64,000 nt of DNA, from contig OY804579.1 of assembly GCA_963680875.1 (NCBI GenBank), forward strand, positions 25,467,804 to 25,531,803, given 5' to 3'. The notes under the pieces are model-generated. The model was not told the origin of the DNA. It was given only the letters and a program-made list of their open reading frames with translations, and made no database searches. The translations under genes were made by a program, and so were the position numbers. The stretch is from Bathymodiolus brooksi. Lineage: Eukaryota; Mollusca; Bivalvia; Mytilida; Modiolidae. This document shows, in pieces, positions 39,901-54,900 of this stretch; position 1 is the stretch's first letter, and the number at the start of each line of letters is the position of its first letter.

Positions 39901-42900
39901 TTCCAGTGTACCTGACAGTATGCTTTGCTGGTCAAAGACATGTGATCGAAGCTGGCCTTGGGATATTACCTAAACTTAGGACTGCAGATAATATACAGCT
40001 GATCATGAGTCCATAATTTATATCATAATGAAATATTTAGTTTTACATGTAGCTGGATTTATTCAGGTCACATGTATTGTGGTCTGAATACACCAGATAT
40101 TTCCTGAATAATAAATGAATGAACTTTATATTTAGTTGTTTTCATTGAACATGTTTTAAGAAGCAAATTAGAATAGTAATGAGCAAGCCTGAAACTTTGA
40201 CACAGAGTCGGAGAGTAGGGTAAGGGGTTGGGTTATGGTGTTTAATGCCACTTTCAACAATATTTCAGTTATATCGTGGTGGTCAGTTTTATTGGTGGAG
40301 TAAACTGGAGTACCTGGAGAAAACCACAGATCTGTTGCAAGTCACTGACGAATTTTATCACACAATAATGTGTTATCAATTGTACAGCTACATTATGATT
40401 GAAAGACATTGAGGTAGGAAAACAAAAACACCTACATGTATATCAAGCCGACCAGTTAAATTTTGTCAAATTTTCGGCAAGGGGTAGGTGTCTGGAATCT
40501 TCACCCCTTGGGGGTATTACATATTGGTGGTATATATGAAATGAAAAGTATTTAGTTTAAATTATTAGTTACTTGAGGTTATAGATTTTTAAAATATCTT
40601 TAATTTGGTACCTTGATGATCAAATTCTGACTAGAAACGACGGAGTAATCTTAAAAAACGTAAATTTGTGCAACAAATTTTAAAGCAATGGCAGCCAGTT
40701 TGTTTTCAAAATGTCCATGGCAATGACAATTATTCCGTAATAAAATGCTAGAGCAAATAAGAGATCATTGGTACAAACCTCCATATCCATTTTTTTCAGT
40801 GATATTAATTGTATTGATAAAAAAATTGATCAAATTATCTTGGAACAGGTTCCCTGTCTGAGGAATTTTATGAAAAAATGGCAGCCATTTTGAACAAAAT
40901 GGCCACCATTTCTTGTGTCGACAAAAAAACATCACGTCCAACAGAACGTGCACAACACTGGTATTGTCTTCAAAATTTTGTACGGATATCATTTTCAGTT
41001 TAGGAAATATGAAGCTTTTTGTGTCATTTTTCCATATAACTGCTGTGAAACGGTGCCATTCTCAAATAGTGTTGAACACTAATTGCACACCCACCTTTAT
41101 GGATTCATAATTCCACAAAAAGATGTAAAAGGTGATTCATATGTTATAATTGCACTCAAAACAAGTATTTCTACATACAATTTCTTCTATTATGATGTCA
41201 GATAAGTTATTTTCTGACAAAATTATGGCAATGTGAGCCATAATGGACCTTTCGGTCAAGATCAAAAGTGGCTCTGACACATTTTGGACAGTAAAACAAA
41301 TAGCGAATATTACTTCAAACATGTTCAGTTTCATTTTTCTGACAGAATAACTTATAATCTATGGAAAAAAACAAAAGTAGAGACATTATCTGCTGTTTGC
41401 ACAAAAAATCAGAACTCTAAAACGGTCATTAAAACCATTATTGATGGCGGCCATCTTGGGAAAATTATTGACCAAAAATAGGCAATTTCAAATGCTCATA
41501 ACTTTTGAACCCTTCATCCAATTTTTTCAAATGAAGGCTCAAAATTCTTCTTAGATTGAGCTCTATCTAATGGTTAAAAAACAGCAAGCATCCCCTGTAA
41601 TTGATTTTTGACTGGCATCTCTACTATATGTATCAGTATTTGAATGTACTCAAGGTATCTATATGTATCAGTACTTGAATGTGCTCAAGGTAACTATGCA
41701 TCAGTATTTGAATGTACTCAAGGTAACTATATTTATCAGTATTTGAATGTACTCAAGGTAACTATATGTATCAGTATTTGAATGTACTCAAGGGAACTAT
41801 ATCAGTATTTGAATGTACTCAAGGTAACTATGTATCAGTATTTGAATGTACTCAAGGGAACTATGTATCAGTATTTGAATGTACTCAAGGTAACTATATG
41901 TATCAGTATTTGAATGTACTCAAGGTAACTATATGTATCAGTATTTGAATGTACTCAAGGTAACTATATGTATCAGTATTTGAATGTACTCAAGGTAACT
42001 ATATGTATCAGTATTTTAATGTACTCAAGGTAACTGTATGTATCAGTATTTAAATGTACTCATAATAACTATATGTATTAGTATATGAATGTGCTCAAGG
42101 TAACTATATGTATTAGTATTTGTATATACTCAAAGTAACTATGTATATGTATTAGTATATGAATGTGTTCGAGGTAATTATATGTATCAGTATTTGAATG
42201 TGCTCAAAGTAACTATATTTATCAGTACTTGAATGTGCTCAAGGTAACTATGTATCAGTATTTGAATGTACTCAAGGGAACTATATGTATCAGTATTTGA
42301 ATGTACTCAAGGTAACTATGTATCAGTATTTGAATGTACTCAAGGGAACTATATGTATCAGTATTTGAATGTACTCAAGGGAACTATATGTATCAGTATT
42401 TGAATGTGCTCAAGGTAACTATATGTATTAGTATTTGAATGTACTCAAGGTAACTATATGTATCAGTATTTGAATGTGCTCAAGGTAACTATGTATCAGT
42501 ATTTGAATGTACTCAAGGTAACTATGTATCAGTATTTGAATGTGCTCAAGGGAACTATATGTATCAGTATTTGAATGTTTTCAAGGGAACTATGTTTCAG
42601 TATTTGAATGTACTCAAGGGAACTATATGTATCAGTACTTGAATGTGCTCAAGGGAACTATATGTTTCAGTATTTGAATGTACTCAAGGGAACTATATGT
42701 ATCAGTATTTAAATGTACTCAAGGGAAATATATGTATCAGTATTTGAATGTACTCAAGGTAACTATATGTATCAGTACTTGAATGTGCTCGAGGTAACTA
42801 TATGTATCAGTACTTGAATGTACTCAAGGTAACTGTATGTATCAGTATTTAAATGTACTCATAATAACTATATGTATTAGTATATGAATGTGCTCAAGGT

Positions 42901-45900
42901 AACTATATGTTTCAGTATTTGAATGTGCTCAAGGGAACTATATGTATCAGTATTTGAATGTACTCAAGGGAACTATATGTATCAGTATTTGAATGTACTC
43001 AAGGGAACTATATGTTTCAGTATTTGAATGTACTCAAGGGAACTACATGTATCAGTATTTGAATGTACTCAAGGGAACTATATGTATTAGTATTTGAATG
43101 TACTCAAGGTAACTATATGTATCAGTACTTGAATATACTCAAGGTAACTGTATGTATCAGTATTTAAATGTACTCATAATAACTATATGTATTAGTATAT
43201 GAATCTGCTCAAGGTAACTATATGTTTCAGTATTTGAATATGCTCAAGGGAACTATATGTATCAGTACTTGAATGTGCTCAAGGGAACTATATGTTTCAG
43301 TATTTGAATGTGCTCAAGGGAACTATATGTATCAGTACTTGAATGTGCTCAAGGGAACTATATGTTTCAGTATTTGAATGTACTCAAGGGAACTATATGT
43401 ATCAGTATTTGAATGTTTTCAAGGGAACTATGTTTCAGTATTTGAATGTGCTCAAGGGAACTATATGTTTCAGTATTTGAATGTACTCAAGGGAACTATA
43501 TGTATCAGTATTTGAATGTTTTCAAGGGAACTATGTTTCAGTATTTGAATGTGCTCAAGGGAACTATATGTTTCAGTATTTGAATGTGCTCAAGGGAACT
43601 ATATGTATCAGTATTTGAATGTGCTCAAGGGAACTATATGTATCAGTATTTGAATGTGCTCAAGGGAACTATATGTATCAGTATTTTAATGTACTTCTTC
43701 TTCTTTACCATAGCCCTTCTATACATATTATCTTGTCACAGTTGGATTTCTCTAAAATAATTTATGATTCTTTGACAAATGATATCTATTGAACAATTTT
43801 GAAATAATTTATTATTGTTGCAAACAATCAAATTAATGACCAAGTTTGATATTGATTTGTTAGCTCACCTGGCCATCACTTGACATTGGTCCATCGTACA
43901 TCGTAGACTGTCACATTTAAATCTTCTTCTTTGAAACCACTGAACAATGAGTAGTTTAACACATATTACAGGTTTTTCTGTGAAATTTTTCTTTCAGCCA
44001 ATTTATACTGATTATGCAAATTAGGCATATATTGATAAAAGATCATATTTAAATCTCTGAAACATCTGAACAAAATTAACAATTAAACCGCAAGTGATAA
44101 AGTTTACCAGTTGCTTGCCCATGGTCGGTGGTTCTCTCCGGGTACTCCGGCTTCTTCCACCACTAAAACGGGTCACCATAATTTAGTTGAAATATTGCTG
44201 AAAGTGGCGTTAAACACCAAAAATCATCAATCAATCTATCTGAGAAGACTGGTAGTATTATTGGTATTAATTAAATGGCCACAACATCAGCTGTAATGTT
44301 TCTATTAAGATTTAAAAACCAAATTGAAAACCAGGTGGGCCTCTAGTTGCCCATTTGAGGAACTAATTTATTGAAATTTTTTAGCAACAGAGCTATAGTC
44401 CTGCATGTCAATAAAAAATATAACATGAATTAATTATTATATTTTTTTTTTTTCTTCAAATATTTTTAATTTATCATTGTGTATATAGTTATATTTAATG
44501 TAATTATATACTATAATTTATATCTATATAGTTAATTATATACTATAATTTATATCTATATAGTTAATTATATACTATAATTTATATCTATATAGTTAAT
44601 TATATACAATAATTTTTATCTATATAGTTAATTATATACAATAATTTATATCTATATAGTTAATTATATACTATAATTTATATCTATGTAGTTATTTATA
44701 TACAATAATTTTTATCTATATAGTTATTTATATACAATAATTTTTATCTATATAGTTAATTATATACAATAATTTATATCTATATAGTTATTTATATACA
44801 ATAATTTTTATCTATATAGTTAATTATATACAATATTTTTTATCTATATAGTTAATTATATACTATAATTTATATCTATGTAGTTATTTATATACAATAA
44901 TTTTATCTATATAGTTAATTATATACAATATTTTTTATCTATATAGTTAATTATATACAATAATTTATATCTATGTAGTTATTTATATACTATAATTTTT
45001 ATCTATGTAGTTAAAGGTCTGAAAAAAGAAGATGTGGAACACAGTATTGTAAAGTTAAAAGAACAAATTGTAAGTATTTAAACCATCAGAACTTTTAGTC
45101 TGTTTTTACTGTGTCATACTTAGTACAAGTATTTAAACCCTCAGAACTTTTAGTCTGTTTTTACTGTGTCATACTTAGTACAAGTATTTAAACCATCAGA
45201 ACTTTTAGTCTGTTTTTACTGTGTCATACTTAGTACAAGTATTTAAACCCTCAGAACTTTTAGTCTGTTTTTACTGTGTCATACTTAGTACAAGTATTTA
45301 AACCATCAGAACTTTTAGTCTGTTTTTACTGTGTCATACTTAGTACAAGTATTTAAACCATCAGAACTTTTAGTCTGTTTTTACTGTGTCATACTTAGTA
45401 CAAGTATTTAAACCATCAGAACTTTTAGTCTGTTTTTACTGTGTCATACTTAGTACAAGTATTTAAATCATCAGAACTTTTAGTATGTTTTTACTGTGTC
45501 ATACTTAGTACAAGTATTTAAACCATCAGAACTTTTAGTCTGTTTTTACTGTGTCATACTTAGTACAAGTATTTAAACCATCAGAACTTTTAGTCTGTTT
45601 TTACTGTGTCATACTTAGTACAAGTATTTAAACCATCAGAACTTTTAGTCTGTTTTTACTGTGTCATACTTAGTACAAGTATTTAAACCATCAGAACTTT
45701 TAGTCTGTTTTTACTGTGTCATACTTAGTACAAGTATTTAAACCATCAGAACTTTTAGTCTGTTTTTACTGTGTCATACTTAGTACAAGTATTTAAACCA
45801 TCAGAACTTTTAGTCTGTTTTTACTGTGTCATACTTAGTACAAGTATTTAAACCATCAGAACTTTTAGTCTGTTTTTACTGTGTCATACTTAGTACAAGT

Positions 45901-48900
45901 ATTTAAACCATCAGAACTTTTAGTCTGTTTTTACTGTGTCATACTTAGTACAAGTATTTAAACCATCAGAACTTTTAGTCTGTTTTTACTGTGTCATACT
46001 TAGTACAAGTATTTAAACCATCAGAACTTTTAGTCTGTTTTTACTGTGTCATACTTAGTACAAGTATTTAAATCATCAGAACTTTTAGTATGTTTTTACT
46101 GTGTCATACTTAGTACAAGTATTTAAACCATCAGAACTTTTAGTCTGTTTTTACTGTGTCATACTTAGTACAAGTATTTAAACCATCAGAACTTTTAGTC
46201 TGTTTTTACTGTGTCATACTTAGTACAAGTATTTAAACCATCAGAACTTTTAGTCTGTTTTTACTGTGTCATACTTAGTACAAGTATTTAAACCATCAGA
46301 ACTTTTAGTCTGTTTTTACTGTGTCATACTTAGTACAAGTATTTAAACCATCAGAACTTTTAGTCTGTTTTTACTGTGTCATACTTAGTACAAGTATTTA
46401 AACCCTCAGAACTTTTAGTCTGTTTTTACTGCTTCATACTTAGTACAAGTATTTTAACCATCAGAACTTCAACAGTACAAGTATTTTAACCATCAGAACT
46501 TCAACACACAACGAGAGCAGATATGAGCAAGAATATGGTATTTGAACTTTTGGTTTCTTTTGGTATCCAAATGGTTAAATACTAAAACTTAAATATTTCA
46601 CACGTGGAATATGATTATATCAACACTGTACAAAAGAAACAAGTGATATCAAGGGGAAAATATTTACCCATCTTTTTAAACATTTTTATCGTTACAGGAA
46701 ACCAAATGCTTATTACAAGTTATGGTAATAAACATTTGGTTTCCTGTCGCGATAAAAATGTATGAAACGGCACCATCTACGACCATTTGGGTTTTTTCTT
46801 AGTTATTTAATGCATTTATATACCATTTTAAATATTAAAGTAGCATTTTTTTATAATTTTTTTTAACAGGATACCACAAGCACTGTATCGGAGTTATAAT
46901 ATTATCATACAAAAATTGTATAAATGTTCCGAAAATCACACTTCCATTACACGTGGTTCACTTGTGACCGGAAGTTGAATTGGGCGGAAATTGTAAATCA
47001 TACTAATTTATTTAATCTTAAAATTAACGTTTCTTTTTGGATGACATGTAACGCATAACGTAACAGGAGGATGATTGAATAAAAAAAATAGAAAATGAAA
47101 AGCTTAAATGTAAACATCCGTAATTAATCTATTTAAACATCTTACGAGAGTTTATTTATGCTAATCGTTGTTATGGCGACTGTTACAAAAAGGAGATAAC
47201 ACAGCTTAAAATAGCGTTACGAAATCGGAAACCAATGTAACGCGCAATATATGACACCTGTAACAAAAATACTTACTCTGCTCAAAATTTTCTTCTCTCC
47301 ATTCTTCATTTTCAATGTTTGTCAATATTTTAACGGCTAGCTTACATTTTTGTATGTCACAGTTGTGTGGAAATCCAACTCCGTTACGCAGTTCGGAGAC
47401 GAAAATAACGATAAGAAACGACGCATAAAAGTACGAAGTTGGACATTAAAAATATTTTTTATTCATAAAATATTTACAATATATCAATGGTCACCATTCA
47501 TCTAACACACCAACCAACCATTTGGCCATAGAATTACAACATATATCAAAGAAATATCCAATTTTATCAGTTTTCTATCGTTATCAGAAACGGTTCAAAT
47601 ACCATATTCTTGCTCATATATTGCTAGATCAGTATAAAGCTGGAAATAGATAATGAGATTATTTTATCGTCAACCATTTCAAAGAAACAAACATTACATC
47701 AACCAATACACAACACTTGTTTTGAAATAAAATATCATGACATGATTTCTGACCTACAAATAATACACCAAGGATGTAAATATAGTAAAGCTAAAACCTT
47801 GAAATAATACACAATTCTATATATTTTTATACCCCTGCTCCCCAAAGGGGGAGGGGGGTATACTGTTTTACCTCTGTCCGTCCTTCCGTCGCATTTTTCT
47901 CAGTAACTGTTGATGGCAGAAATCTGATATTTGGTCACAAGCGTCGTATAGGTATACCATATTGTGGGTAGCGTTTTTGGACCCGTCAGATTCCTACTTC
48001 CTGTTTGCAGACTTAGTTGGTTTTTATACACATTGAACATATATGCTCATTTTTCGTCGTATTTTTCTCAGCCACTATTGATGGCAGAAATCTGATATTT
48101 GGTCACAAGCTTCATATAGGTACCCTATATCGTGCAAAGCGTTTTTTGACCCATCAGATTCCTACTTCCTGTTTGCCGAAGAGCGGGGGTATCATAAGTG
48201 AGCATTAGCTCACAGTTCATCTTGTTATTTTTTTTAATTCATTAGTAAATATGTGTATATTATTCGAAACTTGTTATTACTCCAGGGCGGACAGGGAATG
48301 CTTTGAAAATCATGTCATATCACCAACTACATTATCTCCCATTGGTGAAAGTACAATTATAGGCCAATTGAATACTCCAGTTAGTAGAATAATATTCTCT
48401 GATATTTACTGCCTGCAAATAAGAGGAGATGACTAATCAGAAAAAATGGAAATATTTTTCTTTGTTGGTGTAAAAAATATGATAATAGCCATTCAAATGT
48501 GTATTTTTTCAGGCAATTTTGGATGCAACAGTAGCACAGAGAGACCAATTTAAAACATTGGTAGATGATAATAAAAATCTGAAGTTAATTACAATGCCAA
48601 AGTGGGCTGGATTAGGTGTTGTTCAGTAAGTATAATTCTACATATCTATACATTTTGTATATTCTGTGCTTAAAATTTAGCAGTGATGATGCTCACTTGA
48701 CATTGGACAACAATCAGTAGAAATTATGTTGGAAAATTAATTTCCTGTTCCAAAGACTAAAATAATACAAAATCTACTGAAGGTTTCATAAATTTATGTT
48801 TGTCAGGAGAAAATTTCTAAAATATAGTATAGTTCTAATGATTCTTATAAATCCTCAAAAATAATTAAAAATCAAGATTATTGATTACTTTTCTGACTAA

Positions 48901-51900
48901 AAGTCTGTTATCCAGCTTCCGTCATTTGTCGTTAACTTTTTAGCCGTTTTGACCATAGGCGATGTGAGCTTTTGGCATCACTTGGCGTCTGTCGTATGTC
49001 GTAAGCGTTTACATTTAAATCCTCCTCTGAAACCACTGAAGTATGTCAGCAGATTTCCTCTATCTTTTATGGTGTCGAGAGATAAATTGACTAAAAGAGG
49101 CAGAAAAGTACCAATTTCCAAAATTTGAAAGTTTTTATTTTTCATCCAATTTTAATGCAATTTTTTGCGAAGTGTTCATACCAATGCCAATTATGGTCTT
49201 ATGTAAACAATTCTTTACTGCATTTCAAATTTGCAACATTTTAGGGGGAAAATGGAAATTTCTGAAAAATATCTAAATAAGTTTCATAGAGTTCATTTAA
49301 ATATTATTCAAAATTTAGAACTGCCACATTTGGTACATACAATATGTAGACATTTTTACTTCATTATACCCCCACTCATAGAGAGGGGGCTATATTGCAA
49401 TCACCTTGTCCGTCCGTTCACACTTTCGTATCAGATATCTCAGCTTCTACTGGATGAAATGATTTTATATTTGATATATGGCTTTGGCATGGTGACTTGT
49501 ACAGTGTCTCCCCTTTCCAGGTTTACCACACATCTTTCCTGTTTACAGTGCGACTTATAATTTTTCATGTTTGCCGTAATGAAAACTTTCGTAACAGTTA
49601 TCTCAGCTTCTACTGGAAGAAATGATTTTATATTCGATATATGGCTTTGGCATGGTGACTTGTACCGTGTCTCCCCTTTCCAGTTTTACCACACATCTAC
49701 TTCCTGTTTACCATGCGACTTACAAATGAACGAGTGGGGGTATTCTTAGCACGACGTAGCGTGCAACATCTTGTTTATAATTTGCTCAGTTTAAATACTA
49801 AATTTGGGGTAAAGGATACCTAACCTAATGCCATGTGACCTTTTTAGCTCACCTTGCCAAAGGCAACGTGAGCTTTTGCCATCACTTGGCGTCCGTTGTC
49901 TGTCGTCCGTTTTCACATTTTAATCTTCTCCTCTGAAACCCCTCAGCCAAATGAACTGAAACTTGGTAGGAAGCATCTATGGAAGGTCCTGATCCGTTAA
50001 CAAACATGGACGCCACAGACAATTATCGTTTCTGATTGGCCGAATTTTTAAAATCGTCTCCTCTGAAACCGCTTTGCCAAATGAACCGAAACTTAGAAGG
50101 AAGCATCTATGGAAGGTCCTCTATAATATTGCTCATTTCATCCCGATCCGTTAACAAACATTGCCGCCACAGGCCATTCTTGTTTCTGATTGGTTGATTT
50201 CTAAAAAATCTTCTCCTCTGAAACCGCTGGACCAAATGAATCAAAACTTGGTAGGAAGCATCCTTGGAAGGTCCTCCGATCGATTAACAAACATGGCCAC
50301 CACATGCCATTCTTGTTTCTGATTGGTTGATTTCTAAAAAATCTTCTCCTCTGAAACGTTTGGCCAAATGAATCACAACTTGGTAGCAAGCATCCTTGGA
50401 AGGAAATTTAGTTCCGATCCGTTAACAAACATGGCCGCCACAGTCCATTCTTGTTTCTGATTGGTTGATTTCTAAAAAATCTTCTCCTCTGATACCGCAT
50501 GGCCAAATGAACTGAAACTGCTCATTTCGTCCCGATTCGTTAACAAACATGGCCATCATAGGCAATTCTTGTTTCTGATTGGTCGATTTCTAAAAATCTT
50601 CTCCTCTGAAACCAGTTCGCCAAATAAACCGAAACTTGGTAGAAAGCATCTATGGAAGGTCCTCATTTCGTCCTGATCCGTTAACAAACATGGCCACCAC
50701 AGGCAATTCTTGTTTCTGATTGGCCGATTTAAAAAAAATCTTCTTCTCTGAAACTGCTTAGCCAAATGAACTGAGACTTGGTGGGAAGCACATATGGAAG
50801 GTTCTGTATTAAGTTTCCTCAAAGCAGAATGAAAGGTGAGCGACACAAGCTCAGGCCACTGAGCCTCTAGTTCAATCATTTGGCCGATTTTGCATGTGGT
50901 AAACTTTCACATTTAGATCTTCTCTTCTGAAGCAGCTGATCCTTGGTTGGTCCCCATTCAAAACTGTGTTGGTTAAAAAATGGGTACTAGTTGACATGGA
51001 ACCAAGAAAATGTCGTCAGCTGGTTCCTCTTAATGGCAAAATTTTATCTGGCTTGCAAAAATAAAAAAAGACCTTGAAATATGCATGTAGGCAAGAGTTG
51101 ATAAATGATTTATTGTCATGTATTGTAGATATTTACCTGAATCATGTGTAAATCATCCTGACCATTTATCACAGAAAGCTAGACATGAAATTAATACAGT
51201 TAATGTAGAGCTAGTGAAGAAACTCAAAGCTACAGATACTGCATTCACTCTTGGTAAGTTACAAAGCTACAGATACTGCATTCACTCTTGGTAAGTTACA
51301 AAGCTACAGATACTGCATTCACTCTTGGTAAGTTACAAAGCTACAGATACTGCATTCACTCTTGGTAAGTTACAAAGCTACAGATACTGCATTCACTCTT
51401 GGTAAGTTACAAAGCTACAGATACTGCATTCACTCTTGGTAAGTTACAAAGCTACAGATACTGCATTCACTCTTGGTAAGTTACAAAGCTACAGATACTG
51501 CATTCACTCTTGGTAAGTTACAAATGGAAGTTATTTCAGTGCTTGAATCTATAGTTTATATTGATTTGAACTGGATCCATTTTTACAGGCAAAAGACATA
51601 CAAGGACTATTATTGTTCATGTTTACTGTTTACACCTGTCATTAAATCTAACTGTCCTGACTGACTCAATAGTGCATAATGTTGACACCTGTCATTAAAC
51701 CAAACAGACCTTACTGACTCAATAGTACATAAGGTTTACACCTCTCATTAAATCTAACTGACCTTACTGACTCAATAGTACATAATGTTTACAGCTCTCA
51801 TTAAATCTAACTGACCTTACTGACTCAATAGTACATAATGTTTACACCTGTTATTAAATCAAACTGACCTTACTGACTCAACAGTACATAATGTTTACAC

Positions 51901-54900
51901 CTGTCATTAAATCTAACTGACCTTACTGACTCAATAGTACATAATGTTTACAGCTGTCATTAAATCTAACTGACCTTACTGACTCAATAGTACATAATGT
52001 TTACACCTGTCATTAAATCTAACTGACCTTACTGACTCAATAGTACATAATGTTGACACCTGTTATTAAATCAAACTGACCTTACTGACTCAATAGTACA
52101 TAATGTTTACACCTGTCATTAAATCTAACTGACCTTACTGACTCAACAGTACATAATGTTTACACCTGTCATTAAATCTAACTGACCTTACTGACTCAAT
52201 AGTACATAATGTTTACAGCTGTCATTAAATCTAACTGACCTTACTGACTCAACAGTACATAATGTTTACACCTGTCATTAAATCTATCTGACCTTACTGA
52301 CTCAATAGTACATAATGTTTACACCTGTCATTAAATCTAACTGACCTTACTGACTCAATAGTACATAATGTTTACACCTGTCATTAAATCTAACTGACCT
52401 TACTGACTCAATAGTACATAATGTTTACACCTGTCATTAAATCTAACTGACCTTACTGACTCAATAGTACATAATGTTTACACCTGTCATTAAATCTAAC
52501 TGACCTTACTGACTCAACAGTACATAATGTTTACACCTGTCATTAAATCTAACTGACCTTACTGACTCAATAGTACATAATGTTTACACCTGTCATTAAA
52601 TCTAACTGACCTTACTGACTCAACAGTACATAATGTTTACACCTCTCATTAAATCTATCTGACCTTACTGACTCAATAGTACATAATGTTTACACCTGTC
52701 ATTAAATCTAACTGACCTTACTGACTCAATAGTACATAATGTTTACACCTGTCATTAAATCAAACAGACCTTACTGACTCAATAGTACATAATGTTTACA
52801 CCTGTCATTAAATCTAACTGACCTTACTGACTCAATAGTACATAATGTTTACAGCTGTTATTAAATCTAACTGACCTTACTGACTCAATAGTACATAATG
52901 TTTACACCTGTCATTAAATCTAACTGACCTTACTGACTCAATAGTACATAATGTTTACAGCTGTCATTAAATCTAACTGACCTTACTGACTCAATAGTAC
53001 ATAATGTTTACAGCTGTCATTAAATCAAACTGACCTTACTGACTCAATAGTACATAATGTTTACACCTGTCATTAAATCTAACTGACCTTACTGACTCAA
53101 TAGTACATAATGTTTACACCTGTCATTAAATCTATCTGACCTTACTCACTCAATAGTACATAATGTTTACAGCTGTCATTAAATCTAACTGACCTTACTG
53201 ACTCAATAGTACATAATGTTTACACCTGTCATTAAATCTAACTGACCTTACTGACTCAACAGTACACAATGTTTACAGCTGTCATTAAATCAAACTGACC
53301 TTACTGACTCAATAGTACATAATGTTTACACCTGTCATTAAATCTAACTGACCTTACTGACTCAATAGTACATAATGTTTACACCTGTCATTAAATCTAA
53401 CTGACCTTACTGACTCAACAGTACATAATGTTTACACCTGTCATTAAATCTAACTGACCTTACTGACTCAATAGTACATAATGTTTACAGCTGTTATTAA
53501 ATCTAACTGACCTTACTGACTCAATAGTACATAATGTTTACACCTGTCATTAAATCTAACTGACCTTACTGACTCAATAGTACATAATGTTTACAGCTGT
53601 CATTAAATCTAACTGACCTTACTGACTCAATAGTACATAATGTTTACAGCTGTCATTAAATCAAACTGACCTTACTGACTCAATAGTACATAATGTTTAC
53701 ACCTGTCATTAAATCTAACTGACCTTACTGACTCAATAGTACATAATGTTTACACCTGTCATTAAATCTATCTGACCTTACTCACTCAATAGTACATAAT
53801 GTTTACAGCTGTCATTAAATCTAACTGACCTTACTGACTCAATAGTACATAATGTTTACACCTGTCATTAAATCTAACTGACCTTACTGACTCAACAGTA
53901 CACAATGTTTACAGCTGTCATTAAATCAAACTGACCTTACTGACTCAATAGTACATAATGTTTACACCTGTCATTAAATCTAACTGACCTTACTGACTCA
54001 ATAGTACATAATGTTTACACCTGTCATTAAATCTAACTGACCTTACTGACTCAACAGTACATAATGTTTACACCTCTCATTAAATCTAACTGACCTTACT
54101 GACTCAATAGTACATAATGTTTACACCTGTCATTAAATCTATCTGACCTTACTGACTCAATAGTACATAATGTTTACAGCTGTCATTGAATCAAACTGAC
54201 CTTACTGACTCAATAGTACATAATGTTTACACCTGTCATTAAATCTAACTGACCTTACTGACTCAATAGTACATAATGTTTACACCTGTCATTAAATCTA
54301 ACTGACCTTACTGACTCAATAGTACATAATGTTTACACCTGTCATTAAATCTATCTGACCTTACTGACTCAATAGTACATAATGTTTACAGCTGTCATTA
54401 AATCTAACTGACCTTACTGACTCAATAGTACATAATGTTTACACCTGTCATTAAATCTAACTGACCTTACTGACTCAACAGTACACAATGTTTACAGCTG
54501 TCATTAAATCAAACTGACCTTACTGACTCAATAGTACATAATGTTTATACCTGTCATTAAATCTAACTGACCTTACTGACTCAACAGTACATAATGTTTA
54601 CACCTGTCATTAAATCTAACTGACCTTACTGACTCAACAGTACACAATGTTTACAGCTGTCATTAAATCAAACTGACCTTACTGACTCAACAGTACATAA
54701 TGTTTACACCTGTCATTAAATCTAACTGACCTTACTGACTCAACAGTACATAATGTTTACACCTCTCATTAAATCTATCTGACCTTACTGACTCAATAGT
54801 ACATAATGTTTACACCTGTCATTAAATCTAACTGACCTTACTGACTCAATAGTACATAATGTTTACACCTGTCATTAAATCAAACAGACCTTACTGACTC

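Noticed and set aside
49231..49749. 109- and 60-codon frames
   Set aside because: They overlap the 'taccccc...gtccgtccg' dispersed repeat, and the two frames are repeats of each other ([12 protein letters not shown]).
50556..50879. Reverse-strand 107-codon frame (and similar ones at 31920, 50201, 19558, 21145)
   Set aside because: Same dispersed repeat read antisense each time ([15 protein letters not shown] words), without independent coding evidence.
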